Positions 48,490-59,575 of a stretch of DNA of 64,000 bases are shown here, piece by piece (within the stretch, counting starts at the first letter, position 1; every line of letters starts with the position of its first letter). A program made the translations under genes and the position numbers. The DNA is from Trichopria drosophilae (lineage: Eukaryota > Arthropoda > Insecta > Hymenoptera > Diapriidae): NCBI GenBank assembly GCA_030407085.1, contig CM059584.1, forward strand, positions 125,707,001 to 125,771,000. The letters run 5' to 3'. Under the pieces are notes generated by a model that was not told where the DNA came from, made no database searches, and worked only from the letters and a program-made list of their open reading frames with translations.

Positions 48490-50510
48490 TTGTTTTTTAC
48501 ATGTTTATCATCAAATATCGCCATTATTGTTGCAAGGAAACGTTTTTAAGATCAACTGAAATATATTAATATGCTTACCATTTTTCGTACGTATTGCTAT
48601 TCAGATTTAGATGAGCCAAGTGATTGTAGTGAGCATAAAATGATAATTTTATGTTGGACTTCATATTATATTTTACGCACCAACGTATTGAGACAATTAA
48701 AAACTCATAAATTTTTAAATCTATACATGTCACTCAATATTTTTACAGTTTCAGCGAATTTTGTGAAATGCTGTACAACCGGGGACAATTTACAAGACAT
48801 AAAAAAAATCTACCTTTCGAAAATTGATCATGAAACATTAATTTTTCATCGCAATTACATTGGTAGCTTGATCGTGAAAATTTAATAATACGATCAATAG
48901 TTATGAGCAATAAACAAACCCGCTGCAGAACGCATGCTAAAAGTGTGTAGTAAAATTGAAAGCTTACACTAAGTGTTTCGCGAGCCGTTTTTAGTAATGA
49001 ATATTACTCGCAATTTTTCACCTCCGTGTCCGAAATATTGTAGTGTTCGCGGTGGGGTGACGGTTGAGTTAATAAAATGATAGTAAAAATGTCTCTTAAA
49101 TGTAACACTCAATTATGATTTATTGCCTTCATTCGAGGCTCGTCAAGAAGTGTCGAGAGCGAGTGTATAAACGAGACTACCGGCTTTTTCGAAAACTCCT
49201 CGCCAAGCGCCTCGATAGGTTGTATACAATCTTACAAATACAAATATACATTGTAATTATCATTAATTTCTAATCGATTATACATAATATTAAGTCCGTT
49301 TAATTTTAAATCGAAAATATTGTTTTCAAATTACACGCACTACTAAACACTAAGTGTACATGAAGCGAATAGGAAGCGCCAACTAAGCGTAGGACAGATA
49401 CGTTTCTCCTATTGTATGAAAGCGTACACTAAGCTTGATTTTGGACTTTAAAGCGTTCTTAGATCACAATAATTTCTCTGCACGAATAGGAAGTGATTGT
49501 TAACCGCATGTTTCGGAACAATTGTAGCGTTCATCGTATGATTTATAAAGCGTACGATAAGAGTACTTTCAAAACCCAAAAATCAAGCGCTTAGGAAGCA
49601 TACCTTAATCGTACATTTAGAATAAAGCGATTTTTAAAAAACATGCCCCGACCGAGAATCGAACCCCACACCTCCGCACAGCAAATTCCAACCCAAAATG
49701 GTAACCACTCAATAACATCCGGGTAGAAATGTTGAGTAGGCCTGGCCAGGCGTCTTGCGTATTCCAAAAGAAATACCTAGGGCACTAACTGTTATAAGAT
49801 AATAAAAAATTTAAAAATATTTGAAACAGGAAATAGGTCTGTTTTTGCGAGTGAATAAAGTAACAGGTTCGGTCAACTCGAAATATGTCGTTAAATGACA
49901 TAATTAACGTGTAATTTCATTGAGTTATTTGCTTCTACTTAAAAAATACATGAAAGAGTGAGTCGGTCTTTTTGCGTGTGTAATTTTACTAACTAACTCG
50001 ATGAAACTTCGTTATGAATGTTTGTATTTGAGATCTACAATTTTCTTTCGATGGTCAAATTCTCCTCGAAAAAACGTTGTATATCTAAATACCACGTTTA
50101 AAAGTTGCAATATTAAGGTAAATGTCCCGGCCACTGACCAGTGTGACCTGTACCTGACCACCCATAAAGGTTTCTTGTTTATTACGATGTGTAAAGTATA
50201 TATAAAATACATTGTTAGGTAGCAATTTTCTTCCGTTAATTACAATTTACTATGTTAAAAAATTATTTTGAATGAATATATTATTTTTAATAAAAACAAT
50301 GTGTTTGAATGTTAGCTCGCAAGCATAGCACGGTTCTCAGTTAATTTCTTATGATATTTCCAAGATAAGTTAAATACTGGTTAAGTCTACAATTATTTGA
50401 AAAATAAGCGTAACCACAAAAATCCTGCACGAGTAGAATCTTAGGGGTCTAACAAGCATAATGCAATATGGAAAATTTGTCTTTGAATTCATTTTATTAT
50501 TAAAAAGTAT
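48490..50510. other. Stretch without recognisable protein genes
   Basis: A 104-codon frame at 48571-48885 has no recognisable domain. Between 48930 and 49620, short related motifs recur (GCTTACACTAAGTG, GCGTACACTAAGCTTG, GCGTACGATAAG), suggesting a decayed repeat. A GC-richer patch at 49020-49220 contains AATAAA and could be an old solo LTR, but no terminal repeats were resolved. Confidence 0.4.
49644..49733 (-). ncRNA. tRNA-like sequence (tRNA pseudogene or SINE head)
   Basis: On the minus strand there is a B-box-like GGTTCGATTCT, an A-box-like ATTGAGTGGTTA about 40 bases upstream, near-complementary ends (CCCGGA / TCGGGG) and a T6 run directly after, as for a Pol III terminator. The stems have mismatches and no convincing anticodon arm forms, so a functional tRNA is unlikely. 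Confidence 0.4.
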
Positions 50511-50925
50511 GTGGCTACATATTCCCAGAGAACCAGCTGGCTGCATATTGCCGCATATAAGGGAAAAGTCAGGCGGCGAATATGTCTGCAGAAATACGGA
50601 TTATGCGTCATCACACAGACAGCAAGTTTGCTGGAAATTCTCCTCTGCCGACTAGTCTGCGGCGATTCTGACGCATTGGCGCCAAAGAGATTAAAAGGGT
50701 CGGCGAAGGGATATTAAAGACGCACGAACACGGATGTAATCTCTTCGACAGAAATGCGTCAGAATCGCCGCAGACTAGTCGCCAGGGGAGAATTTCCAGC
50801 AAATTTGCTGTCTGTGTGACGACGCATAATCCGTATTTCTGCCGACATATTCGCCGCCTGACTTTTCCCTTATATGCGGCAATATGCAGCAGATCTGGCT
50901 GTCTGGGTTGCTACATACAGGTCGC
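50511..50925. mobile_element. GC-richer palindromic element with ~170-bp arms
   Basis: The left arm (50511-50683) contains CATATTGCCGCATATAAGGG, GAATATGTCTGCAGAAATAC and CTAGTCTGCGGCGATTCTG. The right arm (50754-50925) is its inverse with about 5-7% differences. The spacer of about 70 bp includes CGCACGAACACGGATG. The right arm and its AT-rich continuation to 51211 also occur at 31017-31483. Frames on both strands reflect the palindrome. Confidence 0.8.
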
Positions 50926-51211
50926 TCTTGAAGATACCCAGCAAATGGAAAAGATTTGAGAAGTTTTGAAAATCCCGACATTGAATTCTTTTTGTTAACA
51001 TTTGTAATCCTTGTGTATACTTCAATACTTTTGTATCCTTTCGAAAGTATTTAGAGTTTATTTTTTAATTCTTTGCAATACTCAAAGATGACTGCCGCTC
51101 CTTGAATACTTTTCAATTCTTTCAAGAGTATTGCGTTGGTTATTTTCAAAAGTACTTACCTTAAATTTAGATGTATTGAAAAAAAAAAAATCGATGAAAA
51201 AAAAAGTACTT
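50750..51211. repeat. Right arm plus tail of the palindromic repeat, matching 31017-31483
   Basis: The match continues beyond the palindrome into AT-rich sequence (TTTCGAAAGTATTTAGAG, CAAAGATGACTGCCGCTCC) up to AAAGTACTT. The repeat unit is therefore longer than the palindrome alone. Confidence 0.75.
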
Positions 51212-51889
51212 AAACAATTCCGTATATTGAGGTATTTTTAAAATAATAAGGTAGTAATCTGCACTAAAAAATATGAATTAAAAAAAAAGTAATAAATTGA
51301 AAGAAAAATGATCTATTCTCAACCAACTGCTTTATTATATTTGCCAGATCATATATGTTGATCCATTGGTAAGATTTACATTAATTGGATGGATCGTATA
51401 TATTAGTTATAATAGTCCAGATATGGACCGTAGTATGGAAGGTGATCTCTTTGAAAATCAATAGAAATTATATACATTTATTATATTATATTATATATCT
51501 GTATTTTAAAATATCGCATGCGATACCAGTATCAGAGTTTCAAGAAGTGACCTCTTGATCAGTCAATCATAATACCGAATCTATATATATGCAGTCCAGC
51601 AATAAAAGTATTTACGAAAATTATGTATTAAAGAACATTTTTTAATATAATATTATGTAGTATAAAATGCATACTTTAAAACTATTCAAAATTTATGATA
51701 ATATATTTCTATAATTCATTTTAATAAATTGGAAAACATTTTAGACATCAAGAAAATTATTTTAAAGTGAATACACAGGCAATGATAAATAAACTAATGT
51801 ATGATTTGCTACATATTGTAGCATATTTTTCATTTTTTAATATTTATAGATTTGATGGAAATTAACCGATTTATTAACGATTTCAACAG

Positions 51890-54800
51890 ATTATGAGGCC
51901 AACAGAAATGTGCATGAACCAGGTTATTCTTATCACATGGATACAGATCAACTGAGCTTATCTCCAGATTTTAGAGAATATACGGATAACACAACCAAGA
52001 ATGTAAAATTTCTCGGTAAGAATTATATCTAGAACCATATTATGTTTATTGACTTCCATCAAAATATAGGTTGTGTTCGAAACAATTCAATTTTAGAAAT
52101 GTCAAATGACAGTCATCCATCTACATCAAGAGTAGATAATGACGCCAATGTTAATTTTCCAGGTATCGATGGTGGTACAATATTTGTAGAGAGCATCGAT
52201 CTAGGTGATATAATTAGAGCAGAATTTAAAAGTATGTATTTAAAATTATTATGTTTGATTTTTTACTTAACATATGAATGTGATGTTTTATATTGTTAAT
52301 GTTATTGTACTGGCTATAAAATTATATATAATAAAAAAGATATAACCCTGCAGAACAAAAAGGGTACTTCGAAAGTAGATTTAAGAGCCTCAGCATTCAA
52401 GTGACAAATACACAAACTTCTATCGACAATCTCGTTAATACCACTGTCGAGCAGTGTGATGGTGACCTTGTAACAGTTGCCAAATTTGCTAATAGAAGCC
52501 TTCGCATGGACCAACTTTTTGAAATGAATGGGCTCAATTTACCAATCGACTCGATGGAAATGTTTCAACATCTGGAAAACGTGTTGACTAATAAAGATGC
52601 TATGGAGAAAATGGTATGTATGTTGTCTATCTATCACAGAACGACCGCTATGTCCAGTAAATACATACACCTCATACACACTGTGACTGATGACTGTACA
52701 TAGCAGTTGATAGCAGTAACAGAACACTGCAGAACACTTACTGGGATCCTTTACAATATTTGAAGGTTATACACGATACTTTCGAGATTCTCAAATCTCA
52801 ATTACATTTGAAGGTGGAACAACCCTGATTGGACGGTGGTATCTAGTAACTTCGCTGCCATTGCCCAGCTAGCCTATTTGACAATTTGTACTTCAAAAAA
52901 TTGCCTCTTACATGTTATACATTTGTATAGTACAAATAAATGTTGAAAAGATATCGAATTGATATAACTTACAATTTTTTAACAAAAAGATAACTCTTTT
53001 AAGTTGCTGGATAAACATCATAAAAATATTCATCAGAAAGCTAACCTAGGGAATTGTTATCCCTATAAAGTTACCAAATTGTTATGATATTAATGATGTC
53101 TATTTGCCGCCTTCTTTACGTCAGTTAAAAGACATGTTTTCTTAAGTTATCCAATAATTCGTTACCGAGAAGCTGACTATGAAATGTTATCAATTTGTTA
53201 TCATCTGTAATAGTATCGTAAAGTTACCATTCCTTTGTTGCCTATTCGTACTTTTCAAAACGTTAGCAAAAGGATAAATTTTTATAGTCGTCCAAAAATG
53301 CGTAGCGAAATTGAGTCTTTTTAATGTTATCGAGTGGACAGACTTTACTTAACTTGAAAATGATAACATATTGTTAACGTACCGTGGATGTCCTCTTTTA
53401 CTTTTCAAAAGTTTGACTAAAAGTTATCTTTTATAAATCGTCTGCGTTGTGCAAGGTCTGATGCCCAAAAGTTATCGGCCTTATCGACCGTCGGACGCCA
53501 AAAAGTTATATTGGCGGCAATTTGAAACCCAGTATATCTGAGCATTCGTGAACAAAAAGTTATCCAGACATAAAAGATGTTACAAATGTTAATATTTCGA
53601 TAACTTTTTGTTGACGAATGCTCAAGTTTGCTAGTTGGAAAATTATAGGCAGGAAATTGCACATTCGCGACGATCAACGTTTAAGCGTTACACGCTCTCT
53701 GTGTTCATGTTATTAAAAAAATAGTCGTGCGGATTGTGTTTTGATATTGATAACAACGAAGCGACGGTTTGTGTTTTGATAAAATAGTAAAGTTCCAGTA
53801 TTAAAGTTTTGATCGAATTGTTTTATTGCGTTAGTTCTGTGAATTGTTTTTTGGTTCATCTTTATCTACAGTCCCATATAACAAATATTAACAAATGTTA
53901 ACATTCGAAGAACTTTTTGGGTGCATCAGCCAAGATTTGTCAAGCATTCTTAACAAAGGCACACCGAAAAATTATCAGAATTTTAACATTTGTTAACATT
54001 TGTTATGTCTAGATAACTTTCTATTGACGAATGCTCAAGTGTGCAAGTTGGGATATATTACCTGGAAAATGGTAACATTATGTCATCTCTTTGTAACGCG
54101 TAAAAGTTAACTTACTGTTAACCTACCTATTGAATCTGTATACTTTAACTTTAACTCTAAGTTCACCTAAACGTTAACAAAACGTTATTATATTCATTAC
54201 AAATCGGTCTCACAAATAGTTATCAAATTGGTAGTCAAATAGTTACCAAAAACGTTATTCAATCAATATCATAACAGTTAGCAATTTGGAAACATAGAGG
54301 ATAACTGTTTTTGGTGCATTCGACTTTTCGACAAGATTTCGACACCAAAATACTAACCTTTTCATTTACTTTTAGGATATCTTAAAAGTTAACACGTAAC
54401 TTTTGAGGTTAACAATATGTTAACGTTTTCGTAACTGCTGCCAAATCCAAAAGGTGTATGGAGTGTATGTATATATACATCAGAAAGTATAACCAATGCC
54501 ATTAACGTAAACATAAATCGAATCTTAAGGAATATGGGGTGATCAAGGGATGCATTCCTTACGTTTACGTTTAATGAAATGCAATATGCATCGAGAATCT
54601 CGAAATATCTTGTATTATATTTTATTATAACCTGTAATTACTTTTACTTTGTTACAGGAAAATGCATTATTTCGTGTTTAAAAAGAGAAAAAGACCATTA
54701 AAAAAAATATCACTACAGTATTAAAACATTGTTTGAAGTTAGATGTCATGCACCAATTCAAAAGAAAACTCATCGAAAGACGTCCACTGATACAAAAAAC

Positions 54801-54897
54801 TATAGTTATAACAACACTGTTTTATTTGTTTTACATTACATTTTATTTAATATAGCCGCCGCCAAAAAGTATAGTTTAGTTTAAATGATTTAATAAA
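51890..54897 (+). CDS. DUF4806-like protein gene, four exons, with an in-frame stop early in the last exon
   Basis: Exons 51890-52015, 52097-52231, 52354-52613 and 54658-54855 have GT-AG borders and agreeing phases (1, 1, 0). The first listed exon may start at ATG 51937 or continue an upstream one. The product is acidic and polar (NDSHPSTSRVDNDANVNF), then has a likely helical stretch (SLSIQVTNTQTSIDNLV) and NGLNLPIDSMEMFQHLENVL. The latter resembles the start of the DUF4806 region seen in many insect proteins. The last exon reads ENALFRV, then TAA (54679-54681). The same frame then stays open for 57 codons with KKNITTVLKHCLKLDVMHQF, which looks like the rest of that domain. AATAAA follows at 54892. 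Either the protein is truncated, the gene is a recent pseudogene, or there is a sequence error. The family call rests on my pattern recognition; function is unknown. Confidence 0.6.
52614..54657 (+). other. Intron 3 of the DUF4806-like gene, with diverged inverted repeats
   Basis: From about 53040 to 54430, motifs such as GTTATC, GTTAAC and AAAAGTTATC recur in both orientations. A clear hairpin lies at 53535-53625 (GAGCATTCGTGAACAAAAAG with CTTTTTGTTGACGAATGCTC). Another relative of it is at 53990-54045. Probably one or more decayed foldback elements. Confidence 0.55.
54892..54897 (+). promoter_or_regulatory. Candidate polyadenylation signal of the DUF4806-like gene
   Basis: AATAAA lies 37 bases after the end of the downstream open stretch (TAG at 54853-54855), a typical distance for a short 3' UTR. 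Confidence 0.4.
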
Positions 54898-55159
54898 ATA
54901 AGATAATTTAATATATTTACATTTATTTTCTAAACACGTCTTTTACTCGTCAACCTCAACACATCTATATACGAAAATAGCGGAATCAGTAGCTTGATCA
55001 GAATAAATGAAAAATCTGTTTTTTCTCTGCGTATTTTCAGATCTATTCAATTTTTAAGGCATTTAATACAGTTCATCGTCGATTTATGTACATTTTTATC
55101 GAGACTTATAATTCATTCTGATCTAGCTTTTAATTATCCTGTAAAGTTATTATAAACGT

Positions 55160-55415
55160 TTTTTAAAACCTCATGCGTGGAGTCTGAAACCACATATGTG
55201 TGCCGGCTCTGCTAAGCAGGATTCGTACAGATCCTGCCCAGGGTGTGCAAAGGATTCCCTGATCAGAGACTGCTTGTCCTCGACGTTCACGAGCAGGAAC
55301 TGGCCAGAAACGTATCCGGCCCGGACCAGAAACTGGTTCCGATCCTGACAAGTGTTCAGGAAAGCCTGGCGAGATCCTGGCCATATTCTGCTCAAAATGT
55401 CTACCAGGGTAAATA
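55160..55415. mobile_element. GC-rich transposon-end fragment related in style to the 38770 element
   Basis: This is an island of about 55% GC in AT-rich DNA, with repeated GATCCTG, CCAGAAAC and CAGGA blocks. Its right edge (CAAAATGTCTACCAGGGTAA) resembles the outward CAAATGTTTACTCGGG terminus of the 38770-41135 element. No matching opposite end was found nearby. Two minus-strand frames of 73-74 codons follow from the high GC and are not taken as genes. Confidence 0.5.
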
Positions 55416-55419
55416 ATTT

Positions 55420-55888
55420 TTATTCGTTGATCGTTGTTATCTAAGCAACAAAAGTAGCAAAAGATAATTAAACTTCATTTTCCCATGAAATTACGTATAA
55501 TCGTATAATACATATAACAGAGAATTTACATAATTTAAAAAAAATATGACGATAATTCTCAAAATTTATTTCGTTTTTTTTTTAATTGGCCGGAAAATTT
55601 CCTATTAGGAATATTTTTGCCAAAATATTCCTTCAGCGAATGTAATATTTTGGATACAAATTTCAATGTTGCGCGAACAGAACGCGTTCAATTTCAGAAT
55701 AAATCTGCCACGATTTTAGATTTGTCTAAAAAATGCGTCCGCAGAGAAAATGGAGGGAACATTTCAATAGACATCTTCCAGATATATTACTGGAATGATA
55801 TCCGGTTATGTTCCTGGTACATTCCTGACTATGTAACACATCTACAAACGCCTCGGTACATATAACTAACTTCATAACAACATTCCAG
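55420..55888. other. Short stretch upstream of the integrase fragment
   Basis: An 82-codon frame at 55617-55865 has no recognisable domain. The segment near 55780-55915 contains repeated TTATGTTCCTGG / CATTCC motifs, possibly a small decayed hairpin. Confidence 0.35.
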
Positions 55889-56215
55889 TTGTTATGTTCC
55901 TGGAATATAGGTGGAACGATAAATGCTGTCTGGGAAATATATAAGGGGATTCTTTTTCATCAGAATAAAGGAGTTCAAGATTGGTGTATAGTCATTCCGT
56001 GCAAAATGTCAAGAGATTTGGTACAGGCAGTCCAAGAAAAATTAGGACATGCAGGTGTTGCTAAAACGTAAGCGTACATTCGTAAATATTATTATTGGCG
56101 AGGTGTTTCGCGGGATGTTAAACAGGTTTTCTTACATCGTGATATTTGCCAAAGAATTAAGCCTTTACCCTATAGCATGGAAGGGGAATATCAATTAGTT
56201 GAAGCAAATTAATTA
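55889..56215 (+). pseudogene. LTR-retrotransposon integrase fragment (zinc-binding H2C2 domain)
   Basis: The frame reads VIPCKMSRDLVQAVQEKLGH, GVAKT, stop, then AYIRKYYYWRGVSRDVKQVF and DICQRIKPLPYSMEG. This is the Gypsy-type integrase zinc-binding domain and the start of the linker to the catalytic core. One in-frame TAA (56069-56071) interrupts it, and the first zinc cysteine appears replaced (HRDIC). The DDE core does not follow, and no LTR was recognised nearby. Confidence 0.75.
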
Positions 56216-56419
56216 ATGAATAAAAAATTCTTTTTAAAAACCTCGTTTTTATAAATGGACTAAAAAGGATAAAATAATTTTTCCCATCCACACAGGTCAC
56301 TAATACCATGCCGAAATAAATACGCAATAACTTTTCATTTTATTAGGAAATAAAATATTTGTAAGACTTAAAATGGAAAACGTGTGGCGCAATATAGGCT
56401 CTAAGAACCTGTAAATTTC

Positions 56420-56770
56420 CGTATAAACGAAAATGCGACAGAATTTGCACAAATCCATACCATTATCGAAGAGTCTTTCTTACCGGAAGATATTGATTTA
56501 AATGAAATCATGGAATGTACACCTCGGTTTGAGAGTACCAAAAACCTTAACGAAAACGAATATTACACACGACAGCGAAACCTTTTTAACGCAGAAATTA
56601 ACGGTAGGATAAATGAGAATCAAGTTATTCTTCCTCAACCGCCATCTCAATTAATTGCCAGAAATGCACCTGAGGACCCACAGGAAACATTAGAACAACT
56701 TCTGCGTGAATACCTAACTGAGTATGAAAATTATGACGATGCTCAACACCATGTAATAGCTGATTTTTTG
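56420..56770 (+). CDS. Unassigned open stretch running in frame into the Medea retrocopy
   Basis: About 117 codons are open, with a polar, acidic translation (IIEESFLPEDIDLNEIMEC, NENQVILPQPPSQLIARN, EQLLREYLTEYENYDDAQ). It shares its frame with the MH2 remnant that follows. I recognise neither a Medea linker nor a clear retroelement domain. It may be debris of the same retroelement as 55889-56215, a degenerate upstream part of the retrocopy, or an exon of another gene. Confidence 0.3.
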
Positions 56771-57445
56771 TCGATGCAACCACCACTAGTTTATTGGTGT
56801 TCTATTATTTATTAAGAATTAGATACACCAGTGGGAGATATTTTTAAAGCCAAACGTTCGTTGCCATCGGTTACTGTTGACGGGTATGTGGATCCCATGA
56901 GAAGGAATCGATTTTGTTTGGGCGCCTTAACCAACATTAGTCGTACCGAGAAAAGCGAACGAACACTGCTTTTCATTGGAAAAGGAATAAGTCTCGACTT
57001 ACAAGGAGAAGGTGATGTTTGGCTCAGGTGTGAAAGCAATTATAGCGTATTTGTTCAATCGTATTACTTGGATAAAAAGATAGGTCCGACACCTGGTAAT
57101 GCGGTTCATAAAATTCATCCATCAGCTTACATTAAAGTATTCGACCTTCGCCATTGTGTCAATGAGATGAGATAATGTGTAGCGTTAGCGCAATAGGCTG
57201 TAGCTTTTAAAGCTAATGCAATTGCTGGATATGAGCCTCATGATATTTCCAACACAAAAGATATTTCTGCAGCAGCTGATATAGGAGTGGATGATTTACG
57301 CCGTTTCTGTGTATTAAGATTAAGTTTCATCAAAGGCTGGGGCCTGGATTACCAACGGCGAACGATAGAAGAAACCCCATGTTGGCTAGAGATAAGTTGT
57401 CATCGGGCGTTGCAGTTGCTAGACGAAATACTACACAGCATGCTT
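56771..57445 (+). pseudogene. Med: Processed pseudogene of Medea/Smad4, MH2 domain
   Basis: The translation follows the co-Smad MH2 domain from SMQPPLVYWCSI through [71 protein letters not shown] and [20 protein letters not shown]. It is continuous, with no intron over more than 650 bp. Three in-frame stops break it (56813-56815, 57173-57175, 57194-57196), the last two in the glutamine/alanine-rich insert characteristic of Smad4. In the known pathway Smad4/Medea is the shared partner of receptor Smads in BMP/TGF-beta signalling. The N-terminal MH1 domain is absent, so the retrocopy is 5'-truncated. An A-rich stretch at about 57614-57640 could be the remains of its tail. Confidence 0.92.
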
Positions 57446-57472
57446 AGAACTACGGGAACCTCGTTGACTGCT

Positions 57473-57608
57473 GATATCGAAATATTGCGTACACAAGAAC
57501 TAATTCATGACCTAGATTATAGAATGATTATAGAATGTTGATATTGAAATATAGCGTACATAATATATAAAAATCTAATCTATGACCTAGATTATAGAAT
57601 GATTGTCC
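57473..57608. repeat. Tandem duplication of a ~68-bp unit after the retrocopy
   Basis: Two units (57473-57540 and 57540-57608) share GAAATATNGCGTACA and ATGACCTAGATTATAGAATG. They have diverged at several positions and by a short insertion. Confidence 0.7.
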
Positions 57609-57694
57609 ATTACAAATAAATAATTAAAAAAATAAAGAACATACAAAGATAGATCTTGTTAAATTAATTATACGTAATAATATCCCAACTCCTC

Positions 57695-58957
57695 CCAAGT
57701 GAAAAAGTTTTATAAAAATAGTATACAATTTTTATGAAGTTGCTATATAAAAAAATCTATAAAATTGATATAAAGAAATGGTTCTACAAAATATTTATAA
57801 AGCAGTATATAAATAAAAATAAATATTTTTATAAGCATTTTATAAAATGTATTATGTTAAATTACATTGTATAAATGTATTATAGAATTATAAAAAAGTA
57901 GGAATCATCATATAGTCAACGGATGCGGAAAGATCCTGGAGGCAGTTTACATTTAGCGATGTGCTCTGCAGAAGTATGTAACCTCTGAGACCAGGCGCTG
58001 TCTATGAATTAAGAAGTCCGCTGAAATAATCCATTAAAATGCAACAATACCGAATATTAGTGGATACTGACATCAAACATTTCGTCGATCATTCCTAAAT
58101 TCCATTTCTGCGAAATTCTTGACCCTGAAAAACAGAAAACACAAAGAAACAAATATTTATTATAATTTTAGGATACATGCAATGCAATGTACCTTCTCTA
58201 CAGTTAAGAAGTTCAAAAGAAACTGTCAAAAAACAAAACAAAACAGGATGTACATAACGTGGTTACCATGGTGGTTACTAGGGTTGTTGAATTTTGAAAA
58301 TAATGATTTTTTGACAGTTTGTTCTGAACCCCTCTGCATTTTGCATCGCACTGCATGTAACCTAAAAAGTATAATAAATACTTTCTTCTTTGTGCATAAA
58401 TGGATCTTTAGGAATGATCGACGATTTGATGCCATCTTTCAGTGGGCATCATTGTTTGGTGTCAGTATCCACCAATATTTGGTATTGTTGCATTTTAATA
58501 GATTATTTCAGCTGGATTCTTAATTCATCGACAGCGCCGGGTCTCAAGGGTTGCAGAGCATATCATGATTTTCAATTCATTCGGTGATCTTTTCGATTTG
58601 AATTCAAAACAATAATACATAATTTGTACAATTTGTATGTTGATATACAAATTGTATCCAATTTTGGTAAAGAATATACTTCCTCCAAATTATATAAATA
58701 TGTATTGTTGTTGCTGATTTATTTCCGAATTAATTTATCGTTTCTTTTTATTGAAATATCTTCAGAAGTCGGTATTTACCAAAAGTAGTGTGGACTCTAA
58801 TTTCATAATATTTTATAAAATGCTTATAAAAATATACTAACTTTATAAATACTTTATAAATATGTTATAGTACCATTTCTTTATGAAAGCTTTATACAGT
58901 TTTTATATAGCAACTTTATAAAAATTTTATACAATTTAAGAAACTTTTTCACCTAGG
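57695..58957. mobile_element. Long hairpin (foldback) element, 1.26 kb, complementary almost end to end
   Basis: The outer ends pair (CCAAGTGAAAAAGTTTTAT with the inverted AAACTTTTTCACCTAGG). Pairing continues through AAGTTGCTATATAAA / TTTATATAGCAACTT, then GCGCTGTCTATGAATTAAG / CTTAATTCATCGACAGCGC, and through GTACATTGCATTGCATG-type segments to a loop near 58200-58310. Arm divergence is roughly 10-15%. The 134-codon frame at 58119-58523 crosses the loop and has no recognisable domain. Confidence 0.8.
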
Positions 58958-59575
58958 CTTCTATCTTTAAATATTTTCAATTAATTTCTTCTTGAATTTT
59001 AAAAATACAATACTTTTATTTATTTTCTGTATAATAAAAATTTAGTCGTAAAATATTCTTGCCATAAATAAATTTCTAGATTTCACGTTCGAACAAAAAG
59101 TTAATGCATTTTTTAAATATAAATTACTAAATCTGAATAAAATATATGCACAACATTTTTAATCTGCACGCGTTTCATTGACCAAGCATAGCCTGTCGCG
59201 TCGGATACCACATTTTCAAGGGAAATAACTATTAAAATTTACTTGTTTTATTATTTATTTTATTTTTTTTTAAATATAAAAACCAAAATTTATTATATTT
59301 CAGTTTATTATTTGATACACGTTACATATTATTTATTTGCCTATACCGGCAGTTGGTACGGCAACAGTACTATGCCAGTATGAGTCCAGTACTGCACCAA
59401 CGATGGCATATCACTGGCAGTCAGTACCGGCGTTAGACACGATTTACAACTGGTGAGGTACCGGATCGGTGGTTAAGTTCGGAAAATTACTGGCAAATTT
59501 CGGTTAAGCTGTAAAACCGCACTAGTACTGTGTCTCCCGCTTTGCACTTTTTCTTATGTGCGGTAGTAAAGTCAT
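58958..59575. other. AT-rich DNA and a GC-richer patch next to the LINE 3' end
   Basis: At 59340-59530, short related motifs (TACCGGCAGTTGGTAC, CAGTACCGGC, GGTACCGGATCGG) recur without a clean hairpin. No gene was recognised. Confidence 0.4.

Noticed and set aside
55163..55395. Two overlapping GC-rich minus-strand frames
   Set aside because: High GC removes stops by chance; the segment looks like a transposon terminus.
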